From an uncultured Selenomonadales bacterium (lineage in GTDB: Bacteria > Bacillota > Negativicutes > Acidaminococcales > Acidaminococcaceae): a stretch of 49,154 nucleotides of DNA. The notes under the pieces are model-generated. The model did no database searches. It was not told the origin of the DNA and saw only the letters and a program-made list of their open reading frames with translations. The stretch lies in the NCBI GenBank assembly GCA_900315345.1, contig OMYP01000015.1, positions 1 through 49,154 of the forward strand, written 5' to 3'. How positions within the stretch are numbered: the stretch's first letter is position 1; every line of letters begins with the position of its first letter. Positions 26,267-34,835 of the stretch are shown piece by piece. The position numbers and the translations under genes were made by a program.

Positions 26267-26970
26267 AGAAGCTTTTAACAGTGATTATTCCTGCTGCCGG
26301 TATGGGAAAACGGATGGGTTTGGGAAAGAATAAAGCTTTTTTGAGGATTTCCGGAATTCCATTGCTGGTTTTGTGTCTGCAGATGCTTGAGGATATTCAG
26401 ATGGTCCGGCGGGCTGTGATTCTTGTAGGATCATCTGAGCTTGAAGAAGCGGAAACAATGCTGAAGGAATACAGGTCACAGTTTTTCCCGGGGTTAGACT
26501 GGATGGTTGCCGCCGGAGGAAAGGAAAGACAGGATTCGGTGGCTAACGGTCTTGCATTGATTCCTGAAAATGAAGGATTCGTTGCGGTGCATGACGGCGC
26601 AAGGCCTTTTGCCGGTCGGGAAGTTTTTTTACGGACTTTAGAAAAAGCAAAGGAATATGGGGCGGCTATTGCGGCGGTATCTCTTAAGGATACGGTTAAG
26701 TTCAGAGATGAGAAGGGTATGGTGACTTCAACACCGGACCGGTCTTCCTTGTGTGCTGTCCAGACCCCTCAGATTTTCGAAATCGGCATTTTACGTAAGG
26801 CGTATGCTTTCTTAAAGCAGCACCCTTTTCCGGTGACCGACGATGCGTCTCTGGCAGAAGCAATCGGGCATCCTGTTGCCATTGCAGAAGGCTCTTATGA
26901 AAATATTAAGATCACTACACCGGAGGATCTGCTGTTAGCCGAAAGGATTATGGCAAAAAGAAATAAATAA
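26263..26970 (+). CDS. ispD: 2-C-methyl-D-erythritol 4-phosphate cytidylyltransferase
   Basis: Third step of the non-mevalonate isoprenoid pathway: forms CDP-methylerythritol from MEP and CTP. The 235 residues carry the nucleotide-binding signature PAAGMGKRMGLGKNKAF (about 10-26), GGKERQDSVANG, VHDGARPF, and the C-terminal TPEDLLLAERI. Start overlaps the PIN-TRAM gene by 4 nt. The last codons lie in an 18-bp tandem repeat. ispF follows after 129 bp. Confidence 0.96.
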   Translation: MKKLLTVIIPAAGMGKRMGLGKNKAFLRISGIPLLVLCLQMLEDIQMVRRAVILVGSSELEEAETMLKEYRSQFFPGLDWMVAAGGKERQDSVANGLALIPENEGFVAVHDGARPFAGREVFLRTLEKAKEYGAAIAAVSLKDTVKFRDEKGMVTSTPDRSSLCAVQTPQIFEIGILRKAYAFLKQHPFPVTDDASLAEAIGHPVAIAEGSYENIKITTPEDLLLAERIMAKRNK

Positions 26971-26990
26971 TAAAAAAGAAATAAATAATA
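26955..26990 (+). repeat. 18-bp perfect tandem duplication at the ispD stop
   Basis: AAAAAGAAATAAATAATA occurs twice in a row (26955-26972 and 26973-26990). The first copy contains the last codons and stop of ispD; the second copies that end into the spacer. It looks like replication slippage. Beyond it the spacer has a loose inverted repeat (ccggcatcagt near 26997-27007 against actgattgccgg near 27051-27062). Confidence 0.8.
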
Positions 26991-27099
26991 AAGGAACCGG
27001 CATCAGTGGAAACGACGAATTACTGGTATTGCCTGAATGCTCAGGGAAATACTGATTGCCGGCGCCTGAAAACATAGTTTACGGATCGGGGGTGCTTTG

Positions 27100-27579
27100 G
27101 TGCAATTCAGGATCGGAACCGGCTTTGATGTCCATGCATTCAAAGAAGGAAGGCCATTAATTCTTGCCGGAGTCAATATTCCATATACAAAGGGGTTGTT
27201 GGGGCACAGCGATGCAGATGTAGCGCTTCATGCCCTTATGGATGCATTATTGGGAGCCGCGGCGTTGGGCGACATCGGAAAGTATTTTCCAGACACGGAT
27301 ACGCGTTATAAAGGCGCTGACAGCCGAAAACTTTTGCGTGCTGTTGTGGGAATTCTTGAGGAAAAGGGATGGAAGGTGAATAATGTAGATATAACGATCA
27401 TAGCGCAGCGTCCAAAGCTTGCAGCTTATATATCGGAAATGCGGGAACTGGTGGCGCATGATCTGCTGATTCCGATTGATAATGTCAGCATAAAAGCGAC
27501 TACGACTGAAAAGCTTGGCTTTACTGGCCGGGAAGAAGGGATTGCGGCAGAAGCGGCTGCCAGTCTTGTGAGAAACTAA
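27100..27579 (+). CDS. ispF: 2-C-methyl-D-erythritol 2,4-cyclodiphosphate synthase
   Basis: Fifth step of the non-mevalonate pathway, cyclising CDP-ME 2-phosphate with release of CMP. The 159-residue protein has the zinc-site motif GTGFDVHAF at the N terminus, [20 protein letters not shown], the turn [10 protein letters not shown], and the C-terminal [15 protein letters not shown] prefer the GTG at 27100, 5-8 nt after GGGGGTG, over a TTG immediately before it. ispE is not in the window. Confidence 0.96.
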   Translation: MQFRIGTGFDVHAFKEGRPLILAGVNIPYTKGLLGHSDADVALHALMDALLGAAALGDIGKYFPDTDTRYKGADSRKLLRAVVGILEEKGWKVNNVDITIIAQRPKLAAYISEMRELVAHDLLIPIDNVSIKATTTEKLGFTGREEGIAAEAAASLVRN

Positions 27580-27685
27580 GTTGTGGTAATTCATATTGAT
27601 TAAGTTGTGATTGTTAATATGTTTTGTAATACATATTTCGATAAAAGTTTAAAATAATTGTCAAAGAATTTATGGAGGGATTTTA

Positions 27686-29158
27686 ATGTCACAGGAAATT
27701 CGTGTGCGTTTTGCACCAAGTCCTACAGGACCGTTTCATATCGGAGGGGCCCGTAGTGCGCTTTTTAACTGGCTTCTTGCAAGAAAATTGGGCGGTAAAA
27801 TGGTGCTGCGAATAGAAGATACCGACCGGAAACGTTCTACACCGGAATCTGAGGAAAATATTAAAAACGCGCTGAAATGGCTGGGCCTTGACTGGGATGA
27901 AGGCGTTGACGTGGGAGGTCCTTACGGTCCGTACCGCCAGATGGAGCGTCTGGATATTTATAAAAAATATACAGACCAGCTGCTGGCAGAGGGAAAAGCA
28001 TATTACTGTTACTGTACTCCGGAAGAACTGGAAGAGGAACGTCAGGGACTTTTAAAAGAAGGAAAAATGCCCCGGTATATGGGGAAATGCCGCCATCTGA
28101 CACAGGAACAGATTGCGAAATATGAGGCGGAAGGGCGTAAACCGTCTATTCGTCTGCGGGTGCCGCCCAATGAAAAGATTATCGTGCATGACCTGGTTCG
28201 CGGGGATGTGGAATTTGATTCCAACGGTATCGGGGATTTTGTTATCGTGAAATCGGATGGGATTCCTACCTACAATTATGCAGTGGTCATTGACGACAGC
28301 CTGATGCATGTGACCCATGTTATCCGGGCCGAGGAGCATCTGTCCAACACGCCCCGGCAACTGCTGGTTTATGACGCATTGGGTTTTGAAAAACCGGTTT
28401 TTGGTCATATTTCCCTGATTCTGGGAACAGATCATACAAAAATGAGCAAGCGGCATGGGGCGACCTCACTTGACGCATATCGCCAGAAGGGATATATTCC
28501 CGCAGGGCTGAATAATTTCCTGGCATTACTTGGCTGGGCGCCTGCAGGTGAAAAAGAGATTTTCACCATGGAAGAGGCAATTCAGGAATTTTCCCTGGAT
28601 CGCGTTGCTAAAAATCCGGCGGTCTTCGACTTTAAGAAACTGGACTGGATCAACGGGCAGCATATACGTAAAATGACGCCGGAAGCATTCTGGGAACTTG
28701 CCGTTCCTTTTATGAAAGAAGCCGGTTACATAACCGGTGAAGAAGACGGTGAGAAGCTTGAATGGCTGAAGCGTGTGGTGGCGACGGCCCAGAACCAGGT
28801 GGATTACGGAGCCCAGATACCGGAAAAAGTAGCAATGTATTTCAGCGATGAATTTGAGTTTGAAAATGAAGAAGCGGCCGCGGTGCTGAAAGAAGAAACT
28901 GCTCCCATGGTCATGAAGTCGCTGCTGGAAGAGCTGAAGGCCCTTCCGGAGGTGAACCGGGATACGGTAAAGGCAACCTTTAAAAAGGTCCAGAAAGCCA
29001 ATAAGCTGAAAGGCCAGCAGGTCTATATGCCCATCCGTGTAACCCTGACTGGTAACCAGCATGGTCCGGAGCTGGCGGAGATGATTCCGCTTTTTGGCCT
29101 GGAACGTACCGAAAAACGTATTTTGGCAAGTCTGGAAAAAGCAGGGATTAAGTTATAA
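27686..29158 (+). CDS. gltX: Glutamyl-tRNA synthetase
   Basis: Charges tRNA-Glu, and in many Bacillota also tRNA-Gln for later amidation; which applies here cannot be decided without knowing whether glnS or gatCAB exists. The 490 residues show class I signatures: PSPTGPFHIGGAR (HIG at 18-20) and KMSKR at 252-256, with the helical anticodon-binding region C-terminal. A CYC(T) and a later CRHLT suggest a partial zinc site (about 108-135). The ATG at 27686 has GGAGGG about 8 nt upstream. cysE, which follows gltX in Bacillus, is absent. Confidence 0.96.
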   Translation: MSQEIRVRFAPSPTGPFHIGGARSALFNWLLARKLGGKMVLRIEDTDRKRSTPESEENIKNALKWLGLDWDEGVDVGGPYGPYRQMERLDIYKKYTDQLLAEGKAYYCYCTPEELEEERQGLLKEGKMPRYMGKCRHLTQEQIAKYEAEGRKPSIRLRVPPNEKIIVHDLVRGDVEFDSNGIGDFVIVKSDGIPTYNYAVVIDDSLMHVTHVIRAEEHLSNTPRQLLVYDALGFEKPVFGHISLILGTDHTKMSKRHGATSLDAYRQKGYIPAGLNNFLALLGWAPAGEKEIFTMEEAIQEFSLDRVAKNPAVFDFKKLDWINGQHIRKMTPEAFWELAVPFMKEAGYITGEEDGEKLEWLKRVVATAQNQVDYGAQIPEKVAMYFSDEFEFENEEAAAVLKEETAPMVMKSLLEELKALPEVNRDTVKATFKKVQKANKLKGQQVYMPIRVTLTGNQHGPELAEMIPLFGLERTEKRILASLEKAGIKL

Positions 29159-29256
29159 TTTATATTTCACATGCATTGATTCATAACAAACTGACAGGCT
29201 GCAGGTAAAAAACAAGTTATGTCAGCAAAACATGACAGGCAAAAGGAGTGAAAGAA

Positions 29257-30702
29257 ATGGCTATCAAGGTATATAATACCATGTCCCGCAGAAAAGAAGA
29301 ATTTGTCCCGATGATTCCCGGGAAAGCGAGCATCTATGTCTGCGGCGTGACGCCCTATAACCATCCTCATATCGGCAATGCACGTCCCTTTGTGACCTGG
29401 GACGTGATCCATCGTTTCCTGGAACATGAAGGCTATGACGTGACACACGTACAGAATTTTACGGATGTGGATGACAAGATCATTAATACAGCCAATGAGG
29501 AAGGCGTACAGTGGAGCGATATCTGCGGGCGGTACATAGAATCCTATTTTGAGGTAATGGATAAATTGAATGTTCGCCGGGTGCAGGTGTACCCCAGGGT
29601 ATCCCGGCATATTCCGGATATTATCGGAACAGTGCAGGCGCTGATTGATAACGGCTATGCCTATGTAGTTGATGGAGACGTATATTACAGCGTAGAAAAA
29701 TTCAAACGTTACGGCTGCCTTTCAGGACGGGATCTGGATGATATGCTGGCCGGCGCAAGGGTCGATGTTGATGACAGGAAACAGAATCCTATGGATTTTG
29801 CTCTCTGGAAAGCGGCAAAACCGGGAGAACCCGCCTGGGATTCCCCCTGGGGCAAAGGTCGTCCGGGCTGGCATATTGAATGTTCTACAATGAGCATGAA
29901 ATATCTTGGTTCCTCCTTTGATTTCCATGGCGGCGGCAGCGACCTGATCTTTCCCCACCATGAAAATGAGATCGCCCAGTCGGAAGGGGCGACAGGGGTG
30001 CATCCTTTCGTTCATTACTGGCTGCATAACGGCTTTATTACTGTTAATGAAGAAAAAATGTCCAAGTCATTGGGTAACTTCTTTACAGTGAAGGATATAC
30101 TTGCGCATTTTGCACCGGAAACGCTACGGTTCTTTATCGTATCTACTCATTACCGCAGCCCGCTGGACTTCAGTGATGCAAGGCTGAAAGAAGCAGAAGC
30201 AAGCCTGCAGCGGTTGCGCACAGCGAAGGAAAATCTGGGACTTTTGCGGAAGGTTATCAGCGGCGGTCCAACGGAAGAAAGCATGGCTCTGCGTAAAAAA
30301 GTAGAACAGATGCGCAATGATTTTATGGAAGCCATGCGGGATGACTTTAATACTGCGCTGGCCATCAGCCATATGTTTGCCCTGGCTAAAGAAATCAATG
30401 TGTATAAGGCCCGGATAGATGCTGAAAACGAGGCGCCGGACGGGAAACTGGTAGATATGATGGCGAAAGCTTTTGCTGAATTCTGCTCGATCATAGGTGT
30501 ACTGGAGGGTGATGCGGAAACTTCTTCCTCCGGTGTAAGCGCAGGCTTGGAAGAGGAACTTATGCAGCTTTTGCTGGATATGCGGCAGGAAGCGCGGAAA
30601 GCTAAAAATTTTGCTCAGGCAGACGCAATTCGTAACAGGTTGGGTCAGTTGGGTATTGTAATTGAAGATACGCCTCAGGGTGCACGGTGGAAAAAGCAGT
30701 GA
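29257..30702 (+). CDS. cysS: Cysteinyl-tRNA synthetase
   Basis: Class I synthetase that charges tRNA-Cys. The 481 residues have the zinc/thiol-selecting C29 in VCGVTPY, HIG at 38-40, further zinc ligands in HIECS and HHENEIAQ (about 208-240), and KMSKS at 267-271. The C-terminal DALR and anticodon domains are complete. The ATG at 29257 has AGGAG 8 nt upstream; a GTG at 29248 overlaps the ribosome site. Its 3' end overlaps mrnC by 16 nt. Confidence 0.96.
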   Translation: MAIKVYNTMSRRKEEFVPMIPGKASIYVCGVTPYNHPHIGNARPFVTWDVIHRFLEHEGYDVTHVQNFTDVDDKIINTANEEGVQWSDICGRYIESYFEVMDKLNVRRVQVYPRVSRHIPDIIGTVQALIDNGYAYVVDGDVYYSVEKFKRYGCLSGRDLDDMLAGARVDVDDRKQNPMDFALWKAAKPGEPAWDSPWGKGRPGWHIECSTMSMKYLGSSFDFHGGGSDLIFPHHENEIAQSEGATGVHPFVHYWLHNGFITVNEEKMSKSLGNFFTVKDILAHFAPETLRFFIVSTHYRSPLDFSDARLKEAEASLQRLRTAKENLGLLRKVISGGPTEESMALRKKVEQMRNDFMEAMRDDFNTALAISHMFALAKEINVYKARIDAENEAPDGKLVDMMAKAFAEFCSIIGVLEGDAETSSSGVSAGLEEELMQLLLDMRQEARKAKNFAQADAIRNRLGQLGIVIEDTPQGARWKKQ

Positions 30703-31172
30703 AATTCATCCGCTTTCAGCAATTAAAAGAACAGGCCCTGGCGTTATGCCGGGAGGAAGGCAGAACGCTGCCGGATCCGGATATGATGAACCCTATCGTG
30801 TTGGCGCTGATCGGAGACAGTGTATTTACGTTTTATGTCCGTATGCGTTTACTGGCAGTATCCAGTCATGTCCAGGTCATCCATTCCATTGCGGCTACCA
30901 TGGTCTCTGCGGTAATGCAGGCAAAAGCGATGCATGTTTTGGAAGCGGGACTTTCTGAAGAAGAGGCGGCGATAGCTCATCGGGGACGGAATGCGAAATC
31001 CATGGTACCCAAAAGTGCCAGCGTAAGTGAGTACAGGGCTGCAACCGCATTTGAAGCTTTATGCGGCTGGCTGCTCCTGACAGACCGGGAAAGCAGGCTG
31101 GAAGAATTCGTGGAGACGGCTTTTCAGATAATTTCCGGGGAAATAAGCGGAGGGAAAAAGACTTTTGGCTAA
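30687..31172 (+). CDS. mrnC: Mini-ribonuclease III
   Basis: RNase III-fold enzyme without a double-stranded RNA-binding domain; in Bacillus it matures 23S rRNA. The 161 residues contain the catalytic-domain start NPIVLALIGDSVFTFYVR (Asp44), the basic RGRNAKSMVPKSASVSEYR segment and the second acidic site in TAFEALCGWL. The GTG start at 30687 lies inside cysS, with AGGG 6 nt upstream, so translation is probably coupled. cysS-mrnC-rlmB order is conserved in Bacillota, here with thyX inserted. Confidence 0.92.
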   Translation: MEKAVKFIRFQQLKEQALALCREEGRTLPDPDMMNPIVLALIGDSVFTFYVRMRLLAVSSHVQVIHSIAATMVSAVMQAKAMHVLEAGLSEEEAAIAHRGRNAKSMVPKSASVSEYRAATAFEALCGWLLLTDRESRLEEFVETAFQIISGEISGGKKTFG

Positions 31173-31272
31173 GTTTATATCAGGTTTCTGAAAAAGTCTT
31201 CCCATATGCTTTATGAAGTCAAGTTATACTAAATAGTTCCGGGTTACAGATTTAAAAGAGGAGGAAAACATC

Positions 31273-32001
31273 ATGAAAGTTGTATTGTTAAGGCATACTC
31301 CGGATCCGGATAAAACTGTGGCATTAAGTGCAAGACTCTGTTATTCTCCGGTAGGAGTAGCGGAGCTGCAGGAAAAGATGAGTGACGAAGATGCAGCCAG
31401 GCTGGTTCGCATGTTAGTGCGCATGGGGCATTTCTCGCCAATCGAACACGTGACTTTCACTTTTGCGATAGAAGGTGTTTCCCGTGTGCTGACGCACCAG
31501 CTGGTGCGTCACAGGATCGCTTCATACTCGCAGCAGTCCCAGCGTTATGTAAAAGCGCATGATTTTGAAACCATTGTGCCGCCTGCTATTGCTGCTATTC
31601 CGGAAGCAAAAGCAAAATTCGAAACGTGCATGCAAAATTTGCAGGAACTTTACAATGATTTGACTGACAATTATGGTATTGCAAATGAAGATGCAAGGTA
31701 TGTACTGCCAAATGCAGCTGAAACAAAGATCGTCTGTACATTTAACGCCCGTTCCCTGTACAATTTCTTCAATCTGCGCTGTTGCAACCGCGCTCAGTGG
31801 GAAATACGGGAGCTGGCTTGGAAAATGCTGGTAGAATGTCGCAAAGTTGCACCGATCTTGTTTGAAAAGGCCGGCCCGGACTGTGTGGCGAAGGGCATCT
31901 GTAAAGAAGGAAAAATGAGCTGCGGCATTCTGCCGAAAGTAAAAGCATACCAGGCTGAAAACAGGGAAGTTGCAGTTTTGTTTTTACCGGATAACAAATA
32001 A
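31273..32001 (+). CDS. thyX: Flavin-dependent thymidylate synthase
   Basis: Makes dTMP from dUMP with methylene-tetrahydrofolate, FAD and NADPH. The 242-residue protein has the diagnostic motif [13 protein letters not shown] from residue 79, preceded by [10 protein letters not shown], and further [15 protein letters not shown]. The ATG at 31273 has AGAGGAGG 7-8 nt upstream. It lies between mrnC and rlmB, replacing nothing, and points to a genome that may lack thyA; that cannot be seen here. Confidence 0.96.
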   Translation: MKVVLLRHTPDPDKTVALSARLCYSPVGVAELQEKMSDEDAARLVRMLVRMGHFSPIEHVTFTFAIEGVSRVLTHQLVRHRIASYSQQSQRYVKAHDFETIVPPAIAAIPEAKAKFETCMQNLQELYNDLTDNYGIANEDARYVLPNAAETKIVCTFNARSLYNFFNLRCCNRAQWEIRELAWKMLVECRKVAPILFEKAGPDCVAKGICKEGKMSCGILPKVKAYQAENREVAVLFLPDNK

Positions 32002-32063
32002 TAATCGGTAGGAATGCTTTCAGATTTGGCAGGAAAGTACCGAGTTTTTAATCAGGAGTAATT

Positions 32064-32813
32064 ATGACCCAGGAAATTGTGGCAGGGCGTAATGCGGTGT
32101 TTGAGGCGCTGGCCAGCGGGCGTTCTATTAATAAGATATATGTCAGAACGGGAACTCAGGGCGGAAGCGTGGTGAAAATCATTGCGGCTGCCAAGGAACT
32201 GAATGTCCCGGTCGAATATGTACAGGGCGACAAGTTAGACAAACTTGCTCCGGAAATCCGGCATCAGGGGGTTGCTGCACTGGTGGCTCCGGTTTCGTTC
32301 AGTATGCTGGAAGATGTACTGGATAAAGCCTACTCTTCGGGAGAAAAACCGTTCCTTCTGTTGCTTGACGAGCTTCAGGATCCGCAGAATGTGGGTGCGT
32401 TGATTCGAAGCGCAGATGCAGCCGGTGTTCATGGCGTGTTGCTTCCTAAGAGAAGATCCTGCCCCCTGAATATGTCAGTTGAAAAAATCTCGGCAGGGGC
32501 GATAAGTTATGTTCCAATCGTACAGATAGGCAATATATCACAGACTCTGCAGAAACTCAAAAAAGAAGGGTTCTGGGTAGTCGGTGCGGACATGGAAGGT
32601 GAAACCCTTTATTTTGAAACCGACTTGGACCGTCCGATAGTTCTTGTTATCGGTTCAGAGGGTAAGGGAATGAACCGTCTGGTGAAAGAAAACTGTGATA
32701 TGCTGATGCGCATTCCTATGCGGGGCGGCGTCAATTCCCTCAACGCTTCAGCGGCAGGAGCGATTTTGCTGTATGAAGTTGTGCGGCAGCGATTGCAGAA
32801 GGCCGGGAAATGA
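32064..32813 (+). CDS. rlmB: 23S rRNA 2'-O-ribose methyltransferase (TrmH/RlmB family)
   Basis: SPOUT-class methyltransferase modifying a ribose in 23S rRNA. The 249 residues have the N-terminal substrate-binding domain (VAGRNAVFEALASG), then motif 1 QNVGALIRSADAAG, motif 2 LVIGSEGKGMNRLV and motif 3 MRGGVNSLNASAAGAILLYE, the knotted cofactor site. The ATG at 32064 has AGGAG 6-7 nt upstream. It overlaps the next gene by 4 nt (ATGA). RlmB is the usual name; the target residue is inferred from family. Confidence 0.93.
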   Translation: MTQEIVAGRNAVFEALASGRSINKIYVRTGTQGGSVVKIIAAAKELNVPVEYVQGDKLDKLAPEIRHQGVAALVAPVSFSMLEDVLDKAYSSGEKPFLLLLDELQDPQNVGALIRSADAAGVHGVLLPKRRSCPLNMSVEKISAGAISYVPIVQIGNISQTLQKLKKEGFWVVGADMEGETLYFETDLDRPIVLVIGSEGKGMNRLVKENCDMLMRIPMRGGVNSLNASAAGAILLYEVVRQRLQKAGK

Positions 32814-33322
32814 AAGAACGGTATTTTATTGACGGCTACAATGTTATAAACAATTGGAAAGATTTTGAGGGGATCAGGGAAACGGATCTGGAACATGCCC
32901 GGAATATGCTGATAGACAGAGTAGCCGAATTTTCGGCTTTTCATGGATACAAATCTGCGATAGTGTTTGACGCTATGGACGTGAAAGGGCCGGAGTCTGT
33001 GGAAATGATAAGCGGCTGCACAGTGGTCTTTACTGCGGAACATGAAACTGCTGACAGCTGGATTGAGAGGGAAACGTACCGGATAGCAAAAAAAGGAGTC
33101 AAGGTTTTTGTTGTTACCAGCGACAGGGCAGAACAGGATTATGTACTGGGATCCGGCGCATTTCGAGTTTCCGCCCGGGAGTTTAAAGAGTTATATAACA
33201 GGGCAAAACAGCAAATTGATGAAAAAGTTGCCAGCTTGCCCGGTAATAAGAGCCGAAGGGAACTGGGAGCACGAATTGATTATGCTGCAGCAAGTTATAT
33301 GGAAAAGCTCAGGCGCAAATGA
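32810..33322 (+). CDS. rae1: NYN/PIN-fold ribosome-associated nuclease (YacP/Rae1)
   Basis: Homologue of Bacillus YacP (Rae1), an endonuclease that cuts mRNA in the ribosomal A site. The 170 residues show the NYN start FIDGYNVINNW with its acidic residue, the second acidic strand AIVFDAMD, and TSDRAEQDYVLGSGAFRVSAREF near 100-125. The C-terminal third is basic and helical. It overlaps rlmB by 4 nt and is followed by a separate promoter for sigH. Confidence 0.9.
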   Translation: MKERYFIDGYNVINNWKDFEGIRETDLEHARNMLIDRVAEFSAFHGYKSAIVFDAMDVKGPESVEMISGCTVVFTAEHETADSWIERETYRIAKKGVKVFVVTSDRAEQDYVLGSGAFRVSAREFKELYNRAKQQIDEKVASLPGNKSRRELGARIDYAAASYMEKLRRK

Positions 33323-33332
33323 CCGCATTTTA

Positions 33333-33362
33333 TTGACGCTTGGTCTGCCTGTCGTGTATAAT
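33333..33362 (+). promoter_or_regulatory. Sigma-A promoter of sigH
   Basis: TTGACG (33333-33338) and TATAAT (33357-33362) are 18 bp apart, giving a leader of about 100 nt to sigH. Confidence 0.75.
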
Positions 33363-33466
33363 TAAGGAGACTTGTCAATCAACGTTTCTTTCAATAATCA
33401 ATTGTTCGTATGTCCGGGGGGATAGGTTCCGTGCCGGATGCGGGGATGAAAGGTGGCATATAATAA

Positions 33467-34177
33467 ATGAAAGAGGGAAACTGTGATCCCTATGCCAGGT
33501 TTGCCAATATGCCTGATGAAGATATCGTTGAGACTGCCAATGCGGAAAATAATGTACTGGCGCAGGAATATTTGCTTCATAAATATCGTAATTTTGTGCG
33601 GGGAAAGGCTAAAAGCTATTTTTTGATCGGGGCAGAACGAGAAGATATTGTCCAGGAAGGTATGATCGGCCTGTATAAGGCGATCCGCGATTTTCGTAAA
33701 GATAAGCAAACAACGTTCCGTTCTTTTGCAGAACTGTGTGTGACCCGGCAGATCATTACGGCTATAAAGACCGCGACAAGGCAGAAGCATATACCGCTGA
33801 ATTCATACATATCTTTAAATAAACCGATTTATGAAAAGGATTCAGACAGAACCCTGCTGGATGTAATCGGAAGCGGGACGCGGATCGTTAATCCTGAAGA
33901 GATGCTCATACGCAGGGAAGAATTTACTGCAATCAAAAACAGGATGAATACGATTCTTAGCGATTTGGAATGGGAAGTTTTTATAAATTATCTTGACGGG
34001 AAATCCTACCAGGAAACTGCCAGGGAGCTCCACAGGCATATTAAATCTATTGACAACGCCCTGCAGCGTGTTAAACGGAAGGTTGGGAAATACAAAGAGG
34101 ATCATACAGCGGATTCCGGGATTCAGGCAGTGTGTTCCTGCATCCTGTCAAAGGAACCGAAAAAAAGGAGAACCTGA
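33467..34177 (+). CDS. sigH: RNA polymerase sigma factor SigH (sigma-30 type)
   Basis: Sigma-70 family factor; in Bacillus it starts sporulation and competence transcription, in non-sporulators it often controls competence genes. The 236 residues contain region 2 (LLHKYRNFVRGKAKSYFLIGAEREDIVQEGMIGLYKAIRDF in outline, about 43-84), region 3-like linker, and region 4 helix-turn-helix (SYQETARELHRHIKSIDNALQRVKRKV). comEA, comEC and comFC are in the same window, so a competence role is a reasonable inference. The ATG at 33467 has only a weak ribosome site (AAAGGTGG about 12 nt upstream). Confidence 0.93.
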   Translation: MKEGNCDPYARFANMPDEDIVETANAENNVLAQEYLLHKYRNFVRGKAKSYFLIGAEREDIVQEGMIGLYKAIRDFRKDKQTTFRSFAELCVTRQIITAIKTATRQKHIPLNSYISLNKPIYEKDSDRTLLDVIGSGTRIVNPEEMLIRREEFTAIKNRMNTILSDLEWEVFINYLDGKSYQETARELHRHIKSIDNALQRVKRKVGKYKEDHTADSGIQAVCSCILSKEPKKRRT

Positions 34178-34215
34178 GCAGGGATTTGCTGAAAAACTGA
34201 TAAATATGAAACATA

Positions 34216-34245
34216 TTGCAGTATTAGGTCTTACGGTGTTATAAT
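34216..34245 (+). promoter_or_regulatory. Sigma-A promoter of the BrxF-like gene
   Basis: TTGCAG (34216-34221) and TATAAT (34240-34245) are 18 bp apart with TGT before the -10 (extended). The start near 34252 leaves a leader of about 105 nt. Confidence 0.65.
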
Positions 34246-34357
34246 ATCAAAAACTTTTAAAGGATTTTATGTAACCACATCGAATATTATCATAATGGTA
34301 AATAATATTCCGGCATTACAATTAATAGTCTGTTGACAGATTTGGGAGGTAATTAAA

Positions 34358-34816
34358 ATGAACCAGACAGAAGAATTTGTAAAAATCGTTGAAGCAGCAA
34401 AAGAGACAAAGGGTGTTATTTTTGTAACAGGCAAGCCCGGCAGCGGAAAAAGCAAAGTGTTGCGTGAGGCCGCAGAAGACAAAAGATGGGATTATGTAGA
34501 TTGCCGAATGCTGATCAGCGAAGATTTCCTGGCTGTACCGAAAGAAGAGAGGAACGCAAAGGCTCCGGCAATGATGGGGGAAGCCCTTGCCAGTTACAAC
34601 TCCGAAGTTATCTTATTGGATCGTCTCCAGACGTTATTTGTGCCGGTATTTAATTTAGATGTTGCTTCTTTGCTGAAGGAATTGGGACAGAAATTCGTTC
34701 TGGTCGCTGCATGGCCTGGGTATGTAAAAGATGGTATGCTGTGTTACGATAAATTTGACGGAACCGAATCCATCCGGATTCCGCAGGATGGATTTACAAT
34801 CTGGAATGTAGACTGA
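34358..34816 (+). CDS. Small P-loop ATPase-like protein resembling BREX-3 BrxF
   Basis: A 152-residue protein made of one compact P-loop domain: Walker A GKPGSGKS (25-32), Walker B-like VILLDRL (84-90), and a C-terminal strand VLVAAWPG (114-121) followed by YVKDGMLCY. From memory, the AAWPG segment and overall length resemble the BrxF proteins of BREX-3 phage-defence islands. No other BREX gene (brxA, pglX, pglZ, brxHII, brxC) is present. It has its own promoter and sits between sigH and pfkA, with GGGAGG 9 nt before the ATG. A housekeeping P-loop role is equally possible; I cannot assign a substrate. Confidence 0.65.
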   Translation: MNQTEEFVKIVEAAKETKGVIFVTGKPGSGKSKVLREAAEDKRWDYVDCRMLISEDFLAVPKEERNAKAPAMMGEALASYNSEVILLDRLQTLFVPVFNLDVASLLKELGQKFVLVAAWPGYVKDGMLCYDKFDGTESIRIPQDGFTIWNVD

Positions 34817-34835
34817 ACTGATATTGGGGAAAAAC

